Assembly: GCA_022447625.1 (NCBI GenBank)
Contig: JAKVAX010000005.1
Coordinates: 124,001-188,000, forward strand
Direction: 5' to 3'
Source of the DNA: Flavobacteriales bacterium
GTDB taxonomy: Bacteria > Bacteroidota > Bacteroidia > Flavobacteriales_D > Sanyastnellaceae
DNA: 64,000 nt
Positions 9,669-17,757 of the stretch are shown piece by piece. A model generated the notes under the pieces. That model worked only from the letters and a program-made list of their open reading frames with translations, had not been told where the DNA came from and made no database searches. Made by a program: the position numbers and the translations under genes. Position 1 is the stretch's first letter, and the number at the start of each line of letters is the position of its first letter.

Positions 9669-10811
9669 ATGAAAAAGACACTACTTGGTCTTCTAGTGAC
9701 CATCACTTCAATGACAGCTTTCGGTCAAGCAAGCGTTACTTCTGCGTTTAACGCCAACCAAGCAGGATCATACGATGAAGCTGTAGGTTACATTGAAAAG
9801 GCACTTAGCAACGAGAAAGCGATCACAAAAGAAAAGACGTGGCGCTACCGTGGTGACATCTACATGAACGTAGCACTTGACTCTGCACTTGCTATAAAAT
9901 ACCCTGAGGCTCTAGGTCTAGCACGTGAATCTTACATCAAAGCTCGTGAACTAGACAAGCGAGGATCATATGCCAACGAAATCCAACTTGGATTGAACCG
10001 TGTGATGAACCAAGCGATGAACAACGGTATCGCAAACTACAATACGAAGAACTACAATGAAGCAGCGAAGAACTTCGCTCTTTCAAACAAGGTTGCACAA
10101 ACAGCATTTGACTCTACATTCACACAAGCAGTATACAACACAGCACTTGCGTATGAGAAAGGAGGACAGACTGACATGGCGATTGATTACTACCGCGAGT
10201 GTATCGAAGCAAACTATCTTGCAGAAGATGTATACCTGTTGATCGCCAACTTGTACTCAAACTCTGAACGCGAGAAAGAAGCGCTTGAAACATTGAAAGA
10301 AGCTCGTTTGAAGTTCCCTCGCAACAAGAATTTGATTCTGGAAGAATTGAACATCTACCTGCGCAACGAGCAATACGACCTTGCAGAGGAAAACCTACGT
10401 TTAGCGATCGAGGCCGATCCTAAGAACGAAGTACTTCATTTCTCACAGGGAGCTGTAAACGATAAGTTAGGAAATATTGAGGTAGCTGAGAAGGCATACT
10501 TGAATGCGATCGAAATCAAGCCTGATTATGTGGATGCACGTTACAACTTAGGTGCGTTGTACTATAATATGGGAGCTGAGATGATCAATGAGGCGAATGA
10601 AATTCCTCCAACACAAGTGAAGCGTTACGAAGCGAAAGTAGCAGAGGCGAAAGATCTTTTCGCGAAAGCTCAACCTCACTTCGAAGAAGCACACAAATTG
10701 GATCCTGAAGATCTCGCTACTATGGAGTCGTTGAAAAACATCTACGCTCGTACTGGACAAGACGATGCAATGCTAGAGATGTCAGCGAAGCTAAAGAAGG
10801 CGATGAACTAG
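9669..10811 (+). CDS. Secreted tetratricopeptide-repeat protein
   Basis: This 380-aa protein has an N-terminal signal peptide (MKKTLLGLLVTITSMTAFGQ) and helical TPR pairs over most of its length, e.g. AVYNTALAYEKGGQTDMAID, ALETLKEARLKFPRN, AEKAYLNAIEIKPDYVDARY. It lacks a lipobox, so a periplasmic location is likely. TPR proteins are scaffolds, and no partner is evident from the flanking genes. It stands alone between two terminators. The last repeats are interrupted by a charged helix (YEAKVAEAKDLFAKAQ). Confidence 0.85.
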   Translation: MKKTLLGLLVTITSMTAFGQASVTSAFNANQAGSYDEAVGYIEKALSNEKAITKEKTWRYRGDIYMNVALDSALAIKYPEALGLARESYIKARELDKRGSYANEIQLGLNRVMNQAMNNGIANYNTKNYNEAAKNFALSNKVAQTAFDSTFTQAVYNTALAYEKGGQTDMAIDYYRECIEANYLAEDVYLLIANLYSNSEREKEALETLKEARLKFPRNKNLILEELNIYLRNEQYDLAEENLRLAIEADPKNEVLHFSQGAVNDKLGNIEVAEKAYLNAIEIKPDYVDARYNLGALYYNMGAEMINEANEIPPTQVKRYEAKVAEAKDLFAKAQPHFEEAHKLDPEDLATMESLKNIYARTGQDDAMLEMSAKLKKAMN

Positions 10812-10834
10812 CATAAGATTATTCCCAATAGAAG

Positions 10835-10861
10835 AGGCCGTCTGTAAAGGACGGCCTTTTT
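10835..10861 (+). terminator. Intrinsic terminator of the TPR gene
   Basis: AGGCCGTC/GACGGCCT stem followed by a T-run. Confidence 0.8.
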
Positions 10862-10905
10862 GTTCGTTGTAGTTTCAGAAACTGTACTTTACATAATATT
10901 AATTA

Positions 10906-11493
10906 TCATACAGAAGTGTCTATTCCGAGAATTTTGTCAATCTGTATCATGTGCCGTTCATTGTGATGCAGTATAAACTGTAATCCTTCAGCCACATTAA
11001 AACGAACAATGGGTCCTATGGCTGAATTGAAACGATGTGCTTTTACTTCTCGTGTGCGAATGTCTCTAGTTACGTCTGCCATGAAATCTAAACCGGCTAC
11101 AAAATCATCGAACACATTATTCATTGTTTCCTGATCTGCGTTCATTGGTAATCGTACAGGCTGAAATACTTTGCTGGTTTTCATCTTGTACTTGATTTTA
11201 TTTCCAGTCTGTGGCGCTAGTCCGTTGATTGCCCAGTTGGCCATTCCTCGCGCTTCTATATGATCCCATTTTTCGCTCGCCTCAGGAATCGATGCTAGAG
11301 CCTTTTCGAATTTCGGCTTGTATAGTCTGTAGCCCATGTACATGTGCTCTACAACTTCCGCCGCACTCCAAGTCTTTTCATCATCCTTCTTCAATAAGGT
11401 TTCTGGATCTAATGCTTTGATCTTACCAAAGCGCAGCTTCATGTTATTGATCTGCTTTAGAAGTCCTTCTGGGGTGATACGTGCTTTTGCCAT
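10906..11493 (-). CDS. DinB superfamily (DinB_2-like) protein
   Basis: A 195-aa four-helix-bundle protein of the DinB/YfiT type. The expected metal-binding histidines are visible: one in SAAEVVEHMYMG near residue 51 and two in FILHHNERHMIQIDKIL near the C-terminus. Some members are metal-dependent thiol transferases acting on bacillithiol or mycothiol, but many have no known reaction, so I assign none. A perfect TTGAT-N4-ATCAA palindrome lies ~70 bp upstream, next to the 3' end of the Crp/Fnr gene on the same strand. Confidence 0.75.
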   Translation of the reverse strand: MAKARITPEGLLKQINNMKLRFGKIKALDPETLLKKDDEKTWSAAEVVEHMYMGYRLYKPKFEKALASIPEASEKWDHIEARGMANWAINGLAPQTGNKIKYKMKTSKVFQPVRLPMNADQETMNNVFDDFVAGLDFMADVTRDIRTREVKAHRFNSAIGPIVRFNVAEGLQFILHHNERHMIQIDKILGIDTSV

Positions 11494-11561
11494 GAACTTG
11501 AACTATGAATTTAGTTTTAAATCCTTTTATGCAAAGGAAGACTACACTTGATCAAGCTCTG

Positions 11562-11575
11562 TTGATCTGTATCAA
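11562..11575. promoter_or_regulatory. Perfect FNR-type palindrome
   Basis: TTGATCTGTATCAA matches the FNR consensus TTGAT-N4-ATCAA exactly. It lies 4 bp from the stop of a Crp/Fnr regulator and ~70 bp upstream of the DinB-family start codon. The regulator's recognition helix carries an E-x-x-S-R motif, the FNR-type reader of TTGAT half-sites. Confidence 0.6.
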
Positions 11576-11579
11576 GATT

Positions 11580-12164
11580 TCACCAGGTGACTGAATTCAT
11601 CAGTCTTGAGAAGGTTTCAGGAGTCATGTTTAAGTAGGCAGCAAGGTATTTCTGAGGTATTTGACGCAGCTGCTGTGGACATCGCTTCATAAAGAGTTTG
11701 AAGCGTTCTTCACTTGTAAGCGTGCTGATTTCTAGCTCACGTTGTACCCTCCCCTTTAGTAAGAAACCATGAACGATTCGGCCCCAACGATCAAAGCCTG
11801 GGTACTTATCGAACAAGGCGTCGTACTCATCAGGTGTAATGTAATAGAGTTCGCTATCGGTTAATGCTTCCAGAAAGTATCCAGATGGCTCTCGATCAAC
11901 AAATGAATCATAGATGCCACTATAGCTTCCATCGAAGCTGAATCCTATGACCACTTTGTTTCCTTTTCTATCCAATAGATATACCGCCTGAACGCCTTTG
12001 ATTACTACATAAAAGCGGCGCTCCACCTTCCCTACCTCGGTCATTAAGGTGTGTTTAGAGATCGATACCGGTTTCCACAACCCTAAAAAATCTTGAGCGT
12101 GTTCTTCACTGAGTTCAGCATCCTTAAAGGCATTCAGTATGATCTGCTTGTGAAGCTCTTCCAT
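11580..12164 (-). CDS. Crp/Fnr-family transcriptional regulator
   Basis: A 194-aa protein from the ATG at 12164 (MEELHKQI); upstream in-frame starts would run into the divergent gene. Residues ~20-120 form a cyclic-nucleotide-binding-like beta-roll (RRFYVVIKGVQAVYLLD, VVIGFSFDGSYSG). The C-terminal winged helix is shown by IPQKYLAAYLNMTPETFSRL, with ETFSR matching the FNR-type ExxSR contact motif. The N-terminal cysteine cluster of true FNR is absent, so direct oxygen sensing through an Fe-S cluster is unlikely. It is divergent from the aminotransferase-fold gene with a 36-bp gap, so their promoters must overlap coding sequence. Confidence 0.85.
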   Translation of the reverse strand: MEELHKQIILNAFKDAELSEEHAQDFLGLWKPVSISKHTLMTEVGKVERRFYVVIKGVQAVYLLDRKGNKVVIGFSFDGSYSGIYDSFVDREPSGYFLEALTDSELYYITPDEYDALFDKYPGFDRWGRIVHGFLLKGRVQRELEISTLTSEERFKLFMKRCPQQLRQIPQKYLAAYLNMTPETFSRLMNSVTW

Positions 12165-12200
12165 GCTGGCAAGATACATTCTGTATTCTATCTTCGCTGC

Positions 12201-13250
12201 ATGATATACTTGAATACTGCTGGAGTTGGGCGCCTTTCTGAAGCTTCCGTTGAAGCGGCCCACCAAATCATGAAAGAAATGACTAGAAATGCTTCACGTG
12301 TGGCGAATAAGTGGCGCTCTGAAGAATTGGAAAAAACACGAGTTGATGCTGCTTATTTCCTAGGGACTTCTCCGAAAAATCTTGCATTCATCCCCAATAC
12401 ATCAGCAGGCATCAACTATGTAGCCAGCGCGATTCATGATCGCAAGCGTATATTGACCGTTCAGAATGATTTTCCTTCTATAGAAATGCCCTGGGAACTG
12501 AGAGGCTGTGAGATCACCCGCGTTTCCCTTAATGAGGATGAGTGTTTCCGCGCTAGCGAAATAAAGAACGCGCTGAAAGAAAGCAAAACAGAGATCCTAG
12601 TGTTGAGCCATGTGCAATGGAATACGGGCTACGCGGCGGATATCAAAGACATTTGTCATTTCTGTAAGGAAGAAGGCATCATCTCGATTATTGATGCTAC
12701 GCAGAGTTATACCAGTCTCGTGATTAATGCCGATGAAATCCAAGCGGATGTTGTATTGGCTAGTAGTTACAAGTGGATGAATGCGGCTTTTGGACTTGGT
12801 GTTATGGCGGTTTCCTCATCTTTTCTTGAACAGTACCCGCCAGTTAGCGCTGGATATGGAAGTATTGATTGGGCTGGTGATCAACGGTACCATGCAGATG
12901 CCAAAGGCTACGAACCAGGCAGTTTAAACGTGGTAAGTTTGGTGATGCTTTCTGAAAGCCTTCGTGAGAAAAGAGCATTAACCTTAGAAGGCATTCAAGA
13001 ACATACGCTCAAGCTCGCACGTCGATTGTCTAAAGGATTAAGCGATGCAGGCTTTGAAGTTGTTGGGCAATCAGAAGGTGCGCGATCAGGAATTGTTTCG
13101 ATTCGAACCAAAGATCGTCTTCACTCCTACCTTGAGTCGAAGGAAATCTACACAACAGAGCGTTCAGGCTTCATCCGATTCGGAATACACCACTCGAACT
13201 CGGCAGAAGAGATTCAACAAACAATTGATGCCATTCAGGCTTTTAGTTGA
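12201..13250 (+). CDS. Class V aminotransferase-fold PLP enzyme (possible EgtE-like C-S lyase)
   Basis: A 349-aa PLP-dependent enzyme of fold type I, cysteine desulfurase/isopenicillin epimerase branch. The start is the ATG at 12201 (MIYLNTAGVGRLSE), matching the family's N-terminal YLNxA pattern. The cofactor Asp lies in IIDATQSY and the Schiff-base lysine is Lys191 in SSYKWMNAAFG. Its 3' end overlaps by 8 bp the convergent operon that contains egtB and egtD. EgtE, the missing last step of ergothioneine synthesis, belongs to this same fold, so it is a candidate, but sequence alone cannot decide. One copy of the dispersed 13-mer is in frame as FRASE. Confidence 0.75.
   Translation: MIYLNTAGVGRLSEASVEAAHQIMKEMTRNASRVANKWRSEELEKTRVDAAYFLGTSPKNLAFIPNTSAGINYVASAIHDRKRILTVQNDFPSIEMPWELRGCEITRVSLNEDECFRASEIKNALKESKTEILVLSHVQWNTGYAADIKDICHFCKEEGIISIIDATQSYTSLVINADEIQADVVLASSYKWMNAAFGLGVMAVSSSFLEQYPPVSAGYGSIDWAGDQRYHADAKGYEPGSLNVVSLVMLSESLREKRALTLEGIQEHTLKLARRLSKGLSDAGFEVVGQSEGARSGIVSIRTKDRLHSYLESKEIYTTERSGFIRFGIHHSNSAEEIQQTIDAIQAFS
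12546..12558 (+). repeat. Dispersed 13-mer, exact copy
   Basis: TTCCGCGCTAGCG inside the class V aminotransferase-fold gene, read as Phe-Arg-Ala-Ser-Glu. Confidence 0.8.
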
Positions 13251-14391
13251 TGATCAGCATCTGAGCCGAAACTCTTCTATCTAGATCTATAAGAAAGTAA
13301 ATCCCTTTATTTAGATGACTGAGGTCGTGTTGCTTCACTGTAGGGTTTAATACATGGGCCAACTTACCATAAAGATCAGTAATCACAAAATTCCCTTGGG
13401 TACCTTTGAGTTGTATCACTCCGTTACTAGGATTCGGATAAATCTCTAGATCAGAAGGAGATAGTTCTTCCACTGAATTACTCAAATTGGTTACCGGGAT
13501 GGTATTGACACCCGCTAACTCGTTATTCAGCATGCTGTAGTAAGACACAAGAATATCTTCTTCAAAGCCAGGGTCTGGATCAACGAAGACGGTAAATCGT
13601 TCTCCCGGGAAAATCTCTAATTCAGTAACCCCAAAGGTTTGAGGGACAATACGTCCGTCTGACATATGCACCATCGCATTGAGCTCTTCTGGGATATCTA
13701 CGATGAGTTTTGAATAGGCCATGCTACCGAATCGCAAGACACCGGTCTCCCCTTCTTCCATCGATAGACTTAAAGAAGGTGTGTTGGTAATTTGATCTCC
13801 TGACTTACCATTGATCATGAAGTAGTCTGGGTATATCTCGTGAAAAGGATATGCTTGATTGGGCGCGTCGTTCGTTTCAATTTCCAAATCAGACATTAGA
13901 TATCTAAACTCCCGATCGAAAGCTGGTGAGTCTTCGTAGGCCTGCGTTTCATTGTAATTGACCACAATCATTCCGTACATCCCCATGGTCAAATGAAGCG
14001 TAGTAGTGACGTGACAGTGATACAAGTATGTGCCTGGGTGGGTGGTTTCAAATGAATAGGTAGCATTCTGCCCTTGCGTTACTTGAAATGAAGTTTGCGG
14101 CACACCATCATTGGCTTGATCGACATCTAGGCCATGCAAGTGGATGGTATGTGCTTCAGGAGACCAGTTTTCAAAGTAAAGTTCGACATCATCATTGAGA
14201 TCAAAGGTCAATTGAGGGGCAGGAATCGTGTATGTGCCCTCATCGATGTAGCCATATCCCCAGATTTGGATTGGACTGTCTGTATCGAGTAACAAGGAGC
14301 CATCCATTCCTGAGAATAGCTCTACTACCGTTTGACCATGGGAGACGGTGAACGACAGACACAAACCAACAAGTAGATTCACGATTTTCAT
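13243..14391 (-). CDS. Multicopper-oxidase-like cupredoxin protein with T9SS sorting domain
   Basis: A 382-aa secreted protein with signal peptide MKIVNLLVGLCLSFTVSHG. The first cupredoxin domain has HTIHLHG (type 2/3 ligand pattern) and YHCHVTTTLHLTMGMYG, which supplies the Cys, His and Met expected of a type 1 copper site. A second cupredoxin-like domain follows without obvious ligands. The last ~75 residues are a T9SS type A domain (EIYPNPSNGVIQL). Its start overlaps the upstream gene's stop by ATGA. It may work with the upstream protein, which has the complementary HxH pairs. It is the last gene of the egtB operon. Confidence 0.8.
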   Translation of the reverse strand: MKIVNLLVGLCLSFTVSHGQTVVELFSGMDGSLLLDTDSPIQIWGYGYIDEGTYTIPAPQLTFDLNDDVELYFENWSPEAHTIHLHGLDVDQANDGVPQTSFQVTQGQNATYSFETTHPGTYLYHCHVTTTLHLTMGMYGMIVVNYNETQAYEDSPAFDREFRYLMSDLEIETNDAPNQAYPFHEIYPDYFMINGKSGDQITNTPSLSLSMEEGETGVLRFGSMAYSKLIVDIPEELNAMVHMSDGRIVPQTFGVTELEIFPGERFTVFVDPDPGFEEDILVSYYSMLNNELAGVNTIPVTNLSNSVEELSPSDLEIYPNPSNGVIQLKGTQGNFVITDLYGKLAHVLNPTVKQHDLSHLNKGIYFLIDLDRRVSAQMLIIN

Positions 14392-15233
14392 TGCCCTACA
14401 TGAATTTGAGTGATCATTCCTCCAGGATAGAAACCAGTATTTGTCACTGCAATCAAATTGTGGTCATGCACTGGGTAAATACCTTCTAAGTTCGCTACCA
14501 GCTGAAGCACCACGGCCTCCCCTTTCTTAATCGGAACGGTATCTTTCGACCAGCCTACGCGATCACTTGCAACTTGCGCTGAGACAATTTCAGCGTGGAA
14601 GCCATGAAAATGCATAACATGGTCCATGTTCCCGCCGTTTACAATAGTGATGTAACAGGTATCTCCTAGCTCAACTGAAACGAGGGCATCTTCGTCTTCC
14701 AGTGTATTAGGAAAGTGATCTCCGTTAATAAAAAACAACTCAGGAAGATACATTGAAGGGATGTATTCCAATTCCGCGCTAGCGAGATCATACGTCAGCT
14801 CTTTATTCAAATCAAACAGATTCCAAAAGAAGCAGGTCTCTTCAGTTAGTCCAACATTAATGATGCCTGTAGCTCCAATGTATTCGCCGTATGAAACTGA
14901 CGAATAGAAACGCCAGGCGCCCAATTCATCAAACGAAAGCTGGAACGTCTCTTGGCTATAACCAGCGATGTCATTATCTGCTAGGATCACTCCATCAATG
15001 GTGAAGTCATGCGTCAAACTATCGTTATTGATCACCGTGAGATTCAATAGCTCATCAATCTCTAATTCGATGATCGCATTCTTACTATCAAGAGTTTCCG
15101 TTTCATTAAAGGCGCAAATGCTGACAGCGCTACCGCCAAAATCGAGTTCGCCTTTATTGATGTGCAATACAATGTCGAGCGCCATTGATTGAACACCGAC
15201 AAGAATACACACTATGACAAGCGCTAATCTCAT
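14388..15233 (-). CDS. Multicopper-oxidase-like cupredoxin protein (no sorting domain)
   Basis: A 281-aa protein. I place the start at the ATG of 15233 because it overlaps the DUF427 stop by ATGA and leaves a good signal peptide (MRLALVIVCILVGVQSMA). The C-terminal cupredoxin domain has MHFHGFH and YPVHDHNLIAVTNTGFYPGGM, i.e. paired HxH ligands like the trinuclear-site half of two-domain laccases but with Asp where the type 1 Cys would be. The N-terminal half is a second beta-sandwich. It looks like the partner of the downstream gene. It contains an exact dispersed 13-mer. Confidence 0.75.
   Translation of the reverse strand: MRLALVIVCILVGVQSMALDIVLHINKGELDFGGSAVSICAFNETETLDSKNAIIELEIDELLNLTVINNDSLTHDFTIDGVILADNDIAGYSQETFQLSFDELGAWRFYSSVSYGEYIGATGIINVGLTEETCFFWNLFDLNKELTYDLASAELEYIPSMYLPELFFINGDHFPNTLEDEDALVSVELGDTCYITIVNGGNMDHVMHFHGFHAEIVSAQVASDRVGWSKDTVPIKKGEAVVLQLVANLEGIYPVHDHNLIAVTNTGFYPGGMITQIHVGQ
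14772..14784 (+). repeat. Dispersed 13-mer, exact copy
   Basis: TTCCGCGCTAGCG on the + strand. The minus-strand gene reads the complement as Leu-Ala-Ser-Ala-Glu. Confidence 0.8.
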
Positions 15234-15511
15234 TTCGTGACCTCCACTCCTTTCCAAAATGCCACTCTGCCCTTGATACCTTTCGCTAGTTCGCTTACTT
15301 CAGGGTAGTACCAAGCTGCATCCGCATTGGTCTCACCATTCACGTCAAGTGAGTAGTAGCTCGCTGTTCCTTTCCACGGACAAACGGTATGCGTTTCTGA
15401 AGATTTGAAGAACTCTTCTTTAATGCTCTCCGGTGGGAAGTAGTGATTTCCTTCTATAACAACTGTATCATCGCTCTCGGCGATGACTGTATCATTCCAA
15501 ATTGCTTTCAT
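15230..15511 (-). CDS. DUF427 domain protein
   Basis: A 93-aa single-domain protein. The conserved DUF427 features are present: MKAIWNDTVIAESDDTVVIEGNHYFP at the start, THTVCPWKGTASYYSL in the middle and AAWYYPEV near the end. The cavity Cys/Trp in CPWKG is a hallmark of the family. The biochemical function is not established. It is coupled by ATGA overlaps to egtD before it and the cupredoxin gene after it, so it is translated with the thiohistidine enzymes. Confidence 0.85.
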   Translation of the reverse strand: MKAIWNDTVIAESDDTVVIEGNHYFPPESIKEEFFKSSETHTVCPWKGTASYYSLDVNGETNADAAWYYPEVSELAKGIKGRVAFWKGVEVTK

Positions 15512-16452
15512 GTGTTCTGTTTTTCTAAAATGAAATCAGAAAAGTAACCTCTTGAATCCGTCAGTTGTTTAAAGATAGTCAAGCCGTGATCAGAAGTCAA
15601 TTCCCTGATTAATTTGGCATTGTACTTACGGCTCGTTTCTGTGTGAATTCGTTCCCCTTCTTCAAAATGGAAGGTCTTGTTGGCCTTGCCAATAGCCACT
15701 GATTGGTTTGACTTACTCACGAGATAGCTTCTTGCCTCTCCCATTTGCTCATCGTACACTGGTGCATGCTTGAACTGCTCGAGATTGAAATCAGCATCTA
15801 ACTCCCGATTTATACGGTCTAAGAGGTTCATATTGAAGTCTCGGGTAATGCCTTGTGCATCGTTATATGCTGGAAGAATAATCGATGGGTCTTTTTTCAA
15901 GTCTACCCCAATCAACAACTTGTCTCCTGGCTTCATTGATTGACTCAGGTCTCCAATAAACTTCTTCGCCTTGTCATCGGTCAAGTTACCAATGTTGCTT
16001 CCCATAAATAGGATGCTGATGGGTCTGTTGATCTTTTTGAATTTCGCTAGCGCGGAAAAGTAATCTCCAGCCACACCCTCAGTTTTCAGTTCCGGAAGCT
16101 CAACAGAAAGCTTCTGCAGCAGTCCTTCTATGGCGAACGGTGAAATGTCAATCGGCTTATAAGTGAAATCGTATGATTGCTGAAGAGCACGTAATAAATG
16201 AACTGTTTTTGTTCCGTCTCCTGCTCCTAGTTCGATTAAGTCAAATGAGGTTTCATGTCCTATTAATTGCGCTAACGCGGAAGACTGATCACTGAAAATC
16301 TCCATCTCACAATTGGTGAGATAGTATTCAGGCATGTTCATGATATTAACGAAGAGTTGATCACCCTTTTCGTCGTAAAAGTATTTCGACGGAAGTGTCT
16401 TTTGTTCTTTTGATAGGCCCTCGACGACATCGGTAATGAATTGATCGATCAT
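15508..16452 (-). CDS. egtD: L-histidine N-alpha-methyltransferase (EgtD)
   Basis: SAM-dependent enzyme trimethylating histidine to hercynine, 314 aa from the ATG at 16452. I prefer this start over the longer frame because it overlaps the egtB stop by ATGA and begins at the conserved FITDVVEGLS ... LPSKYFYDEKG region. The SAM-binding motif is LIELGAGDGTKT, followed by PIDISPFAIEGL, LFMGSNIGNL and LIGVDLKKD, all typical of EgtD. Length matches the ~320-aa family. One exact dispersed 13-mer and one variant fall in the gene, in the frame reading Ser-Ala-Leu-Ala. Confidence 0.93.
   Translation of the reverse strand: MIDQFITDVVEGLSKEQKTLPSKYFYDEKGDQLFVNIMNMPEYYLTNCEMEIFSDQSSALAQLIGHETSFDLIELGAGDGTKTVHLLRALQQSYDFTYKPIDISPFAIEGLLQKLSVELPELKTEGVAGDYFSALAKFKKINRPISILFMGSNIGNLTDDKAKKFIGDLSQSMKPGDKLLIGVDLKKDPSIILPAYNDAQGITRDFNMNLLDRINRELDADFNLEQFKHAPVYDEQMGEARSYLVSKSNQSVAIGKANKTFHFEEGERIHTETSRKYNAKLIRELTSDHGLTIFKQLTDSRGYFSDFILEKQNT
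16045..16057 (+). repeat. Dispersed 13-mer, exact copy
   Basis: CGCTAGCGCGGAA on the + strand within egtD. The gene reads it as Ser-Ala-Leu-Ala-Lys. Confidence 0.8.
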
Positions 16453-17645
16453 ATCGATTTGGCTAGGCGAATACCTGAATATTGCCATTGGTATTGTGGG
16501 TGGAAGAAATTTCTGTAGGTATTTCTTGAATGACCTGGTGCCGTTGCGCAAGACGCTCCTCGTAGTACCATTTGGTTGATCATGAATTTTCCGTTGTATT
16601 CACCAACTGCGCCCTCTGCAATTTTAAACTGGGGATATGCGAGATAAGCGCTATTGGTCCATTCCCATCGCTCACCCCAATTGAAGTGATTTGATGCTGC
16701 CTCCCACTCAAATTCTGTTGGAAGCCTCATCCCTTTCCACTGAGCAAAGGCGTTGGCTTCATAGAATGAAACATGACAGAGCATTTCGTCAGGATTCACT
16801 TCTTTATATCCGGCAAGGGTATATCTAAACCACTTCCCTTCTTCTTTCACCCAGTACATCGGATGACTGATCTCATTCTGTTGAACCCAGCTCCATCCTT
16901 CATCTAGCCATAGTTCATGTCTTTGATAGCCTCCGTCTTCTATGAACTGAATGAACTCACCATTGGTCACTAGCGTTTCCGCGATAGCGAAAGAGTGCAA
17001 ATAAACCTTGTGACGTCCTTGCTCATTGTCAAAATGGAAGCCTTTACCCTCAAAGCCGATTTCATAGACACCTTCTTCCATTTGAATCCACCCCGCTGGT
17101 TGTTTCTCAATCTTACCTGCGAAATCTGCTTCAGGGTGGTATACCGGACCAACATGATTCAATGCAAATGCATATTTGAAATCGGTCACCATGAGCTCTT
17201 GGTGCTGTTGCTCGTGATTTAGCCCCAATATGATGAGCTCTGCGATTTCAGTTGTTACTTGCTCAGGCTCAGAGACGAATGACTTCATAGCACTATCAAC
17301 ATGCTTCCTATATGCATAGACTTCTTCTACTCCAGGGCGTGTAATTGAACCGCGGTCAGCTCTTAGAGTGCGAGCGCCAAGTGTATTATAATAACTGTTG
17401 AAGTAGAAACTGAATTCAGGATGGAACTCTTCGTAGTTCGCCACGTGTTCTTTGAGTACCATTTGTTCAAAGAACCAAGTGGTATGCGCTAGGTGCCATT
17501 TAGGAGGGCTAGCAAAGTACACAGGTTGTGGGATGTGATCTTCAATGGTCAGTGGACTGGCCAAATCTGTGGTGCGCTCCCTTACCGAGATATAATCATC
17601 TACAGTAATAGTCATCGGTGCATCGGTGATCAGCGATTCATTCAT
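16449..17645 (-). CDS. egtB: Ergothioneine biosynthesis protein EgtB
   Basis: Non-haem iron sulfoxide synthase joining hercynine to a cysteine-containing thiol, 398 aa from the ATG at 17645. The DinB-like N-terminal domain supplies iron ligands WHLAHTTWFFE and HEQQHQELM. The C-terminal formylglycine-generating-enzyme-like domain is shown by MRLPTEFEWEAA, GERWEWT and the ending RNFFHPQYQWQYSGIRLA. First gene of a five-gene operon (egtB, egtD, DUF427, two cupredoxins) with no spacer between any members. The leader has a small hairpin. No egtA is seen, as is common for Bacteroidota EgtB. Confidence 0.93.
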   Translation of the reverse strand: MNESLITDAPMTITVDDYISVRERTTDLASPLTIEDHIPQPVYFASPPKWHLAHTTWFFEQMVLKEHVANYEEFHPEFSFYFNSYYNTLGARTLRADRGSITRPGVEEVYAYRKHVDSAMKSFVSEPEQVTTEIAELIILGLNHEQQHQELMVTDFKYAFALNHVGPVYHPEADFAGKIEKQPAGWIQMEEGVYEIGFEGKGFHFDNEQGRHKVYLHSFAIAETLVTNGEFIQFIEDGGYQRHELWLDEGWSWVQQNEISHPMYWVKEEGKWFRYTLAGYKEVNPDEMLCHVSFYEANAFAQWKGMRLPTEFEWEAASNHFNWGERWEWTNSAYLAYPQFKIAEGAVGEYNGKFMINQMVLRGASCATAPGHSRNTYRNFFHPQYQWQYSGIRLAKSI

Positions 17646-17666
17646 AATTAGGGTTCTTCTGGCAAT

Positions 17667-17686
17667 TTCGGTTTTTTTCAACCGAA
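17667..17686 (-). promoter_or_regulatory. Hairpin in the egtB leader
   Basis: TTCGGTT/AACCGAA perfect 7-bp stem with a 6-nt loop, 22 bp before the egtB start codon. It is too A/T-rich and too far from a T-run to be a clear terminator. Confidence 0.4.
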
Positions 17687-17712
17687 GCAGAAATGAAAAT
17701 ATGTTACATAGA

Positions 17713-17740
17713 AAAAGGCCTCCCTCGGGAGGCCTTTTTT
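17713..17740 (-). terminator. Intrinsic terminator of the SprB-repeat gene
   Basis: AGGCCTCCC/GGGAGGCCT hairpin with A/T runs on both sides, between the SprB gene stop and the egtB leader. On the minus strand it lies upstream of the SprB gene's 3' neighbour only in the reverse sense, so it can terminate in either direction, including transcripts running from the plus side. Confidence 0.55.
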
Positions 17741-17757
17741 ATGAATGAATCTTCGTA

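Noticed and set aside
9331-9672. Open frame overlapping the gyrA 3' end
   Set aside because: It crosses the gyrA terminator and shows no protein-like composition.
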